Virus record (IMG/VR): IMGVR_UViG_3300031696_000042
Span: 1 to 27,016 of that record
DNA: 27,016 bases
Reading direction: 5' to 3' (one strand)
Source: a virus
Shown here in pieces: positions 21,669 to 27,016 of the stretch. Positions within the stretch are counted from its first letter, which is position 1. Each line of letters starts with the position of its first letter. The position numbers and the translations under genes were made by a program. The notes under the pieces were generated by a model. It was not told the DNA's origin. It made no database searches and saw nothing but the letters and a program-made list of their open reading frames with translations.

Positions 21669-22424
21669 TCAGCCGATGATAAATGACAAAGGATCTGAAC
21701 CATCTACATAGTTCTTAAGATCAATTTCTAGTTGTTGCATCTCAGTTTGTGCTTCTGCTTTAAGTGTATCACCATTCATACTAGTACCACCCTGTGGGCC
21801 TGCTATTGTACTAAACTTACTTCGGGCTTCACCTAATGTGAACTTAGCCAATGCTAATGAATAGTCCTGTATCCATGGTTGTGTTTTATGATCTTGTAAT
21901 AACGTAGTATCTGGTCGAGTATTATAAGTCCATAATACCACTTGTTCACCAGTTGCGTCAAACTTACGAAGTAATGTAATTTTATGGTTTACTCTATCCC
22001 AATCAAAGTTTACAAAGCCACCAAACATTCTTGCGCTTAGTTCTTGGTATTGAAAATACATTTCGTAAGTAGCTTGCCCACCAACTCTACCTGCTTGTAA
22101 TAGGTATGTGTTGACAAATGCCGCTTCAAATGGCTCAAACTGTTGTCCAGAATCACTACCGCTGCCTATACTGCGGCGGAAAACTTGTCTCACTTCTTGA
22201 ATTTCGTCTGGTAGTATATACTCTTGTTGTTCTGCAACAATGGGCAAAAACACATAACTGCTTTCAACTGACGCTTGCGCTCTTTGACGATACTTCTTGA
22301 GAGATTGATTAATACACATGTCGTAATGTGATGGATCAAGCTCAACATCTATCATATCCCCAGCTAATCGGAAATAGATATAATCTTGTATGTCTTTTCT
22401 AAGTGTTGTTAAGTCTACAGCCAT
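21669..22424 (-). CDS. gp13: Neck protein gp13
   Basis: gp13 with gp14 seals the DNA-filled head and forms the neck to which the tail binds. The 251-aa protein matches T4 gp13 (309 aa) at both ends. The N-terminus has LRKDIQDYIYFRLAGDMIDV and ELDPSHYDMCINQSLKKY (T4: ILRRLGAPIINVELTPDQI). The C-terminus has WIQDYSLALAKFTLGEARSK, then GGTSMNGDTLKAEAQTEM, and a short DPLSFIIG ending (T4: WVKDYATALAKELNG and DPPFGILVG). ATG has AAGGA upstream and a late promoter overlaps the end of the preceding gene. Its partner gp14-like gene is on the opposite strand about 1.7 kb away. Confidence 0.88.
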   Translation of the reverse strand: MAVDLTTLRKDIQDYIYFRLAGDMIDVELDPSHYDMCINQSLKKYRQRAQASVESSYVFLPIVAEQQEYILPDEIQEVRQVFRRSIGSGSDSGQQFEPFEAAFVNTYLLQAGRVGGQATYEMYFQYQELSARMFGGFVNFDWDRVNHKITLLRKFDATGEQVVLWTYNTRPDTTLLQDHKTQPWIQDYSLALAKFTLGEARSKFSTIAGPQGGTSMNGDTLKAEAQTEMQQLEIDLKNYVDGSDPLSFIIG

Positions 22425-22441
22425 TGTGGTTTCCTTATATT

Positions 22442-22451
22442 GTATTTATTA
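22442..22451 (-). promoter_or_regulatory. T4-type late promoter of gp13
   Basis: The minus strand reads TAATAAATAC, 17 bases before the gp13 ATG. Its first TAA is the stop codon of the 403-aa gene, the same arrangement as gp17 and the 880-aa gene. Confidence 0.7.
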
Positions 22452-23660
22452 GGAAACCTTTAGTAATACTGTGTGTTCGTTTAGCCTTCCGTTCATCTTA
22501 GTCTCCGTAGCTTTGATATCCCCAAGAAACTTACGCAGCGCAACCTTGCCAGATTTTCCAAACGCCTTTAGTTGCTCTGCAGGCTTGCGTAATGTTTTCT
22601 GTACACTTTGCTTTGCATCAAAATTTAGCAAGGTAGTTCCTTTAATAGTTAAATCTTGGTGAGATTCAGCTACATATTTTCCCAGCTTACGGTTTTTTGT
22701 GTTAAACACCCATAGCTCTTGTGAGCCGATGATATCAGCGGGACTAATACTGACAATCTTATAACGAGCGTCTTCGGCACTGTATTTTAGCTTACTAATT
22801 AGCTTCTCTACACTAGGTGCTTTTTTAACACGCGACTTCCGTGCTTGCTTCTTAACATTAGCATACACATCCAAGTCAGCAAACAGGGTGTCGAACCACG
22901 TTAGGTAACACTTAATATCATCCTTAGAGAGGAATGAATACGCTTCAGCAATTTGTTCCCACTCGTCACGATCTTCTTCACTCATTTTCTTAATTTTAGC
23001 AGTGGTAGGCATACTGGCAAGCAATTTATACTCAGCATGGATAGGCTCGTAATAGGCGCGAATCTTATTAATATGCGCTTGTGCAACGGTATGCTTGGTT
23101 AGCCAATCAAACATCTTTGGAACGTCTTTACTGGGCTGTAAATCAATCAACTCATCAAACTCGGCAATAATATCACTAAGTTGCTCTGCCATGCGATCTT
23201 GGATACTAGGAGTATATATGTTGGCTTTCTTTGCTTCTTCAGCTTTCTGTTCCTTAACAATACTCATACCAGCTTCTACTAGCGCATCAAATTTATCGGT
23301 ATGATACTTTGTGCTCTGGCTATAATCATCTTCATCATTCTTAGCAGGGCTGCACACGCCATTATCACCTTGAGCAAATGGCTTATCTATATGAACAGAT
23401 GCCCAATAGCACCAGGCCGCCCCGGTTTGGGTATTCCATTTCCATTCAGGATGCTTTAGGATAGCCTGTGCGCTTTCCTTGCTATATGCTTTACGGATAT
23501 AACCTTTAATAATCGCACCTGAGTCTTTTGTTTCAACGGCTGTGTTAAATAGCCTAACAAATGTACGATAGCCTTTTTTATAATCAACTGCGCCGGCTCC
23601 AGATTTGCGTGCTCGTGTAGTTGGTGCTTTTTTACGCCGTGCTTTTATCAAATTTGCCAT
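22449..23660 (-). CDS. Conserved hypothetical protein, 403 aa, early operon
   Basis: ATG 23658-23660 is preferred (GGAAG six bases upstream); an ATG at 23681 is in frame but lacks a site. The N-terminus is strongly basic (ANLIKARRKKAPTTRARK), suggesting nucleic-acid contact. The body is helical with a YRTFVRLFNTAVE start, a WKWNTQTGAAWCYWAS segment, a Lys/Glu-rich middle and a basic region (KKQARKSRVKKAPS) before a beta-rich C-terminal part (ELWVFNTKNRKLGKYV). I know similar unnamed proteins from marine myoviruses but no function. It overlaps the 60-aa gene and lies in an operon with a sigma70-type promoter, so it is probably expressed early. Confidence 0.75.
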   Translation of the reverse strand: MANLIKARRKKAPTTRARKSGAGAVDYKKGYRTFVRLFNTAVETKDSGAIIKGYIRKAYSKESAQAILKHPEWKWNTQTGAAWCYWASVHIDKPFAQGDNGVCSPAKNDEDDYSQSTKYHTDKFDALVEAGMSIVKEQKAEEAKKANIYTPSIQDRMAEQLSDIIAEFDELIDLQPSKDVPKMFDWLTKHTVAQAHINKIRAYYEPIHAEYKLLASMPTTAKIKKMSEEDRDEWEQIAEAYSFLSKDDIKCYLTWFDTLFADLDVYANVKKQARKSRVKKAPSVEKLISKLKYSAEDARYKIVSISPADIIGSQELWVFNTKNRKLGKYVAESHQDLTIKGTTLLNFDAKQSVQKTLRKPAEQLKAFGKSGKVALRKFLGDIKATETKMNGRLNEHTVLLKVS

Positions 23661-23814
23661 AATATTCTTCCATTCCTTCAATTAGACCCATTATATCAGC
23701 AACATCTAGGTTATCAATAGCTTCGTGTGCTACCAACTCAACCCACTCACGTTGCAGGGTAGTTATCGGTATTTGCTCTTTTGAGTAGAAATCAAAAATC
23801 ATTTGTTCCATCAT
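23632..23814 (-). CDS. Small acidic hypothetical protein, 60 aa
   Basis: The start at ATG 23812-23814 is set by the ATGA overlap with the stop of the 59-aa gene; an in-frame ATG at 23838 would lie inside that gene and give an odd Cys-rich leader. The protein is acidic and helical (TLQREWVELVAHEAIDNLDV, then GLIEGMEEYYGKF). No known motif. It overlaps the following 403-aa gene by about 29 bases, so the three genes form a coupled unit. Confidence 0.7.
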   Translation of the reverse strand: MMEQMIFDFYSKEQIPITTLQREWVELVAHEAIDNLDVADIMGLIEGMEEYYGKFDKSTA

Positions 23815-23990
23815 GCAGGTTCTTCTACAACAGTCCAAACATCGCCATCACGCATGGCACTTGCAGTGAGAAAACACTCACCACCATTGTCGCCTTCAAA
23901 GACAAGATTGATCTTGTCACCAGTGCGTTCAACCCGCAACAAACCCTTCTGGTTCTGTAGCTCAACTCCACCTAAATCAACATTAAACAT
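23811..23990 (-). CDS. Small hypothetical protein, 59 aa, first gene of early operon
   Basis: It runs from ATG 23988-23990 to TGA 23811-23813, with a strong AGGAG eight bases upstream. The protein is predicted to be nearly all beta strand: VELQNQKGLLRVERTGDKIN, LVFEGDNGGECFLTASAMRD, then WTVVEE. It may be a small barrel or sandwich. No family is recognised. The stop overlaps the next start as ATGA. A sigma70-like promoter with an extended -10 lies about 35 bases upstream. Confidence 0.78.
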   Translation of the reverse strand: MFNVDLGGVELQNQKGLLRVERTGDKINLVFEGDNGGECFLTASAMRDGDVWTVVEEPA

Positions 23991-24025
23991 AATGTCGTCT
24001 CCTGCTTGTTTCTAACTTATACTTC

Positions 24026-24053
24026 ATTATAGCATATATAATGCAAGTGTCTA
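24026..24053 (-). promoter_or_regulatory. Sigma70-like promoter with extended -10, 59/60/403-aa operon
   Basis: The minus strand has TAGACA (24048-24053), a 16-base spacer and TGC-TATAAT (-10 box at 24026-24031). It would give a leader of about 30 bases containing the AGGAG site. It is back to back with the plus-strand late promoter of the gp14-like gene. Confidence 0.72.
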
Positions 24054-24066
24054 CCGGTTCTAATAC

Positions 24067-24078
24067 AATAAATACTAT
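24067..24078 (+). promoter_or_regulatory. T4-type late promoter of gp14-like gene
   Basis: The plus strand reads AATAAATACTAT, 17 bases before ATG 24096, with TAAGGA between. It is the best plus-strand late element and is divergent from the early operon promoter. Confidence 0.75.
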
Positions 24079-24095
24079 ACAAGTAAGGATTAATA

Positions 24096-25280
24096 ATGCC
24101 AAGATTATCGCTATGGAAAGACGGCACTCATACTAACGATTTTAAATTTTTTGATAGACGAATATCAGAAATGTTTACTATTGGCGGAACTGGAGTTAAT
24201 GTGCACAAATACCTTGGTATTTTAGACCAAGGGGTAAGTTTGGATAAAAGTCAGCCCCAATCAGCGACGGACGACCCTTTAGCTATACAAGATTTTTTAT
24301 TCTTAGAGAATAGAGACCGAAAGTACAGTCAAGACGTGTATAATATGCGGGGCATCTATAATGTTGCTGATACAGATTTTGACCTAAGCCAATTTGGGCT
24401 ATTCTTGCAGAATGATACCTTATTCATAACATTTCACTTGCAGGATATGGATCGCATCATTGGGCGCAGACTTATGGCTGGTGATGTTTTGGAATTGCCT
24501 CATCTCAAAGATTATAATTCTTTAGACACTAGCGTCGAGGTGGCACTTAAACGCTACTACGTAGTCCAAGAAGGAACAAAGCCAACTGAGGGATATAGCC
24601 CAACATGGTATCCGCATTTATGGCGTGTTAAGGCTACTCCACTAGTAGACAGTCAAGAATACAACGATATCCTTAATAAGATACAACTTGACGAAAGCAC
24701 TGGCGAGTCTACAGGTGCTACATTGCGTGACTTACTAAGCACGTATAAGAAAGAGCTTGAAATAACTGATAAGGTTGTTGAACAGGCAGAAGTAGAGGTA
24801 CCAGAGAGCGGTTATGACGTTAGTAAATATTACGTTGTTCCTGCAGATTCAACAGGAAAGCCATTAGAGCCTACTGGGCATAATGCAGATGAGACATCTA
24901 TTACTTCAGACAGTGAATTAATTGATGCTAGTAGCTCGAGGATTAGTCCTGAAAATGTTAACGCTTATAGTGGATACCTAGTTGGTGACGGGCTAGCACC
25001 AAACGGAGAGCCAATAACCATGGGAACTGCTTTTCCTAGCGGTGCACTTGAAGGAGACTATATACTACGACTAGACTATTTGCCAAACAGATTATTTAGA
25101 TTTGGCGGAAGCCGCTGGATTAAAGTAGAAGACGATGTCCGCAGCAAACTAACGCCGGGAACTGGCAATACACTACGTGATGGGTTTATTAATAATAATA
25201 AAATTACAACAAGAGACGATAACACGACTACGCCGCAGCGCCAAGGATTAAGTGATATCCTATCAGCTAAGGAAGATTAA
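24096..25280 (+). CDS. gp14: Neck protein, gp14-like
   Basis: T4 gp14 (256 aa) forms the neck with gp13. This 394-aa protein follows a neck-protein plan: an early YNVADTDFDLSQFGLFLQND strand region, then LFITFHLQDMDRIIGRRLMA, GDVLELPHL, ALKRYYVVQE and YPHLWRVKATPLVDSQEY. These match the order in marine gp14 proteins as I know them: FGL... ITF..., a GD-x-L-x-LP step, then a Tyr-rich strand and a W-x-V/L strand. The C-terminal 180 residues are extra, with an acidic linker and a FRFGGSRWIKVEDDVRSKLT end. Context supports it: it is followed by gp15 and is near gp13. Other neck or tail-completion identities are possible. Confidence 0.6.
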   Translation: MPRLSLWKDGTHTNDFKFFDRRISEMFTIGGTGVNVHKYLGILDQGVSLDKSQPQSATDDPLAIQDFLFLENRDRKYSQDVYNMRGIYNVADTDFDLSQFGLFLQNDTLFITFHLQDMDRIIGRRLMAGDVLELPHLKDYNSLDTSVEVALKRYYVVQEGTKPTEGYSPTWYPHLWRVKATPLVDSQEYNDILNKIQLDESTGESTGATLRDLLSTYKKELEITDKVVEQAEVEVPESGYDVSKYYVVPADSTGKPLEPTGHNADETSITSDSELIDASSSRISPENVNAYSGYLVGDGLAPNGEPITMGTAFPSGALEGDYILRLDYLPNRLFRFGGSRWIKVEDDVRSKLTPGTGNTLRDGFINNNKITTRDDNTTTPQRQGLSDILSAKED

Positions 25281-25343
25281 ATGTCAATTAAAATTAATGA
25301 AATTTCTGAATTTGTAATTAATTGCAAACTCAATCAAGAATAA
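25281..25343 (+). CDS. Possible 20-aa peptide between gp14-like and gp15
   Basis: ATG follows the gp14-like stop directly (TAAATG) and the frame ends at TAA 25341-25343 after MSIKINEISEFVINCKLNQE. An AAGGA lies about ten bases upstream inside the preceding gene. It may be a translated mini-gene, or may just help carry ribosomes to the gp15 start, which is 11 bases further on. Evidence is thin. Confidence 0.3.
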   Translation: MSIKINEISEFVINCKLNQE

Positions 25344-25354
25344 AGGGAAAATAA

Positions 25355-26755
25355 GTGGCACAAACATTTTTTTACGACGAACAAATTAGAAGGTTCTTGT
25401 TGCAATTTATTCGTGCATTTTCAAATTTTCAAGTTGAATATGGCAAGGATAGAGACGGCAACATTACATTAGTAACAGTGCCTGTTAAATATGGTGACGC
25501 AACACGCACTGTTTCGAATATTATTCGCGAAAATTCAGAGAATAAAGTAATCCCAACTCCTATGATTAGTTGCCACGTGGCTGCTATGGAATATATGCCA
25601 GAGCGTAGACAAGACCCTACATTTGTCGACAAAAAGCATATACGTATGCGCAAATATGACGAAGACACTGGTGAGTACACTGCGACCCAAGGAAACGCTT
25701 ATACAGTAGAACGGCTAATGCCAGTTCCTTATAAACTGTCAATGAGTGTAGATATTTGGACTAGCAACACTACCCAAAAGTTGCAGTTACTAGAGCAAAT
25801 ACTCGTGTTATTTAATCCTGCTCTTGAGATACAAAGCACAGACAACTATTTAGACTGGACTAGTTTAAGCTATATTGAGTTAACACAAACACAGTGGAGT
25901 AGTAGAGCTATACCGGTTGGCGTAGACGATGCAATTGACATTGCAACACTAACATTTGATGTTCCAATTTGGCTAACATCACCAGCTAGAGTTAAGAAAC
26001 TAGGCGTTATACAAAAGATTGTTGCTAGCATATATGACGAGAGCGGAAGTATAGCTGATGGTGTTATTGATAGGGACATATTGCTTGGAGAACGTATGAA
26101 GTTTACGCCTATGAACTTTGGTATTTTATTAATAGGGTCAACTATACAAATATTACACAACGAAGAAACTGTAACTAATAAAGTAGATTACAGCCCATTG
26201 AACGACCCTCCAACAAAAGTGGGTGCTAATGATGCGTCATGGGCGGCTGTTATCAACCAGTATGGAGAACTACAACCTGGAATTAGTCAAGTTATGATAG
26301 AGGTTGGCTCATCTGAAGTTATAGGAACAATAGCATTACATCCTTCTGATGATTACAAACTCCTATTTACTATCAATAGTGACACTGCACCGACCAACAC
26401 AATAGGCGCGGTAAGTAAAATTATTAATCCACTTAACAATGCACCAGGATCTGGGCTCGGCGCCGCGGCTGCTGGACAACGCTATCTTATCCTTAACGCT
26501 ATTGGCAAAAGTTCAAATACAGACGGGCCAGATGCGTGGAAAAGCGCCGCAGGTGCTGACTTTGTCGCAAGTGCTAACGACATTATCGAGTATGACGGCA
26601 ATAAATGGGAAGTTAAGTTTGATTCTAGTAGTGAGCAGGGTATAGAATATATGACAAACACCACCACTGGTATTCAATATAAATGGAACGATAATAGTTG
26701 GGTTAAAAGTTATGAGGGCGAGTACAAGGCAGGAGACTGGTCTTTAATAATATGA
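25355..26755 (+). CDS. gp15: Tail sheath stabiliser / tail completion protein gp15
   Basis: gp15 caps the tail tube and sheath and joins the tail to the neck. The 466-aa protein matches T4 gp15 (272 aa) over its first 215 residues: FFYDEQIRRFLLQFIRAFSN (T4: FYNSSFRRYATLMGDLFSN), ITLVTVPVKYGDATR, PTPMISCHVAAMEY, PVPYKLSMSVDIWTSNT, LLEQILVLFNPALEIQ, and the IDIATLTFDVPIWLTSPARV strand. The remaining 250 residues are an extension with an Ala/Gly linker and a Trp/Tyr-rich beta end (DIIEYDGNKWEVKF and a YKAGDWSLII finish). The start is GTG with AAAGGGA upstream. It is on the same transcript as the gp14-like gene and overlaps the Nudix gene by four bases. Confidence 0.9.
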   Translation: MAQTFFYDEQIRRFLLQFIRAFSNFQVEYGKDRDGNITLVTVPVKYGDATRTVSNIIRENSENKVIPTPMISCHVAAMEYMPERRQDPTFVDKKHIRMRKYDEDTGEYTATQGNAYTVERLMPVPYKLSMSVDIWTSNTTQKLQLLEQILVLFNPALEIQSTDNYLDWTSLSYIELTQTQWSSRAIPVGVDDAIDIATLTFDVPIWLTSPARVKKLGVIQKIVASIYDESGSIADGVIDRDILLGERMKFTPMNFGILLIGSTIQILHNEETVTNKVDYSPLNDPPTKVGANDASWAAVINQYGELQPGISQVMIEVGSSEVIGTIALHPSDDYKLLFTINSDTAPTNTIGAVSKIINPLNNAPGSGLGAAAAGQRYLILNAIGKSSNTDGPDAWKSAAGADFVASANDIIEYDGNKWEVKFDSSSEQGIEYMTNTTTGIQYKWNDNSWVKSYEGEYKAGDWSLII

Positions 26756-27016
26756 ACACAAGCATAGGTACTATTTTTTTTAGTACTTCAACTAAGCGAT
26801 ACTTATTTCTTCTACGAGCTAAGGCAAGCCACGGAGATACATGGGCGTTTGTTGGAGGAAAAATTAAAGGCGATGAAAGCCCATTGCAGGGATTGGAACG
26901 TGAAATAACTGAAGAAGTTGGCTTTATGCCAGACATCAATAAGCATATCCCTATTGAAAAATTTACCAGTAAGAAGAAAAGTTTTGAATATCATACATTC
27001 ATTAGTCTAGTAGATA
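26752..27016 (+). CDS. Nudix hydrolase, cut by the right edge
   Basis: Nudix enzymes hydrolyse nucleoside diphosphates linked to another group, such as damaged dNTPs, NADH or dinucleoside polyphosphates. The 88 codons present contain the full Nudix box GKIKGDESPLQGLEREITEE followed by VGF, matching Gx5Ex7REUxEExGU, with the metal-binding Glu pair in REITEE. Upstream is the usual N-terminal strand (TKRYLFLLRAK) and a GDTWAFVGG lead-in. Its ATG overlaps the gp15 stop (ATGA), so it is coupled to a tail gene. The substrate and C-terminus are not visible. Stop lies beyond the window. Confidence 0.93.
   Translation, partial: MNTSIGTIFFSTSTKRYLFLLRAKASHGDTWAFVGGKIKGDESPLQGLEREITEEVGFMPDINKHIPIEKFTSKKKSFEYHTFISLVD

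Noticed and set aside
1-27016. tRNA, rRNA, integrase, insertion sequence or CRISPR array
   Set aside because: No cloverleaf-like segments, recombinase motifs, terminal repeats or regular spacer arrays were seen on either strand by eye.

Overview
The window looks like part of the genome of a marine T4-like myovirus (contractile tail), of the kind that infects marine bacteria such as SAR11 relatives or cyanobacteria. The host cannot be fixed from this stretch alone. The evidence is a dense set of T4 core genes: uvsY, uvsX, gp32, both terminase subunits (gp16 and gp17), head-completion nuclease gp4, tail tube gp19, tail sheath gp18, gp1-type dNMP kinase, and neck/tail-completion proteins gp13, gp14 and gp15. 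The sequence is fairly AT-rich, genes are packed with ATGA or TAATG overlaps, and no tRNA, rRNA, insertion sequence or CRISPR array is visible. All assignments were made by eye from protein motifs and T4 gene comparisons.

Layout. 1-513 (+) is the 3' end of a sugar-transferase-like gene, facing a tiny minus-strand gene. 510-6010 (-) is a recombination/replication module read leftward: gp32, uvsX, a 72-aa protein, a large radical-SAM enzyme, uvsY and a 107-aa protein. It is driven by two good sigma70-type promoters, before gp32 and before uvsY. 6085-16115 (-) is a head/packaging region: tube-like 459-aa protein, 125-aa protein, gp4, GNAT acetyltransferase, gp16, two acidic or head-associated proteins, an abundant-type 141-aa protein, a small membrane protein, a 150-aa protein, gp17 and an 880-aa acidic protein. 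16195-20165 (-) holds gp19 and gp18. 20270-20611 (+) is a zinc-ribbon/HNH-like protein. 20571-23990 (-) holds dNMP kinase, a small membrane protein, gp13 and a three-gene early-type operon. 24096-27016 (+) holds gp14-like, gp15 and a Nudix hydrolase cut by the right edge.

Regulation is unusually legible. T4-type late promoter elements (core ATAAATAC, once an exact TATAAATA) precede gp18, gp19, the 459-aa tube-like gene, the 141-aa gene, the 167-aa head gene, gp13 and (+ strand) gp14. Several sit directly behind a Rho-independent terminator, so the late region is cut into separate units. Sigma70-like promoters precede uvsY, gp32, dNMP kinase and the 59/60/403-aa operon, which suggests these are early genes.

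Most interesting points: (1) several promoters place their predicted transcription start on the start codon, implying leaderless mRNAs (uvsY, dNMP kinase, possibly the 880-aa and zinc-ribbon genes); (2) a radical-SAM enzyme sits inside the uvsX-uvsY module; (3) several small head-region proteins, including a GNAT acetyltransferase, begin with short sequences like the T4 capsid-targeting/prohead-protease site; (4) the tail sheath is greatly enlarged by repeated modules; (5) five small genes or candidates are easy to miss (510-623, 10822-10989, 21212-21319, 23811-23990, 25281-25343).
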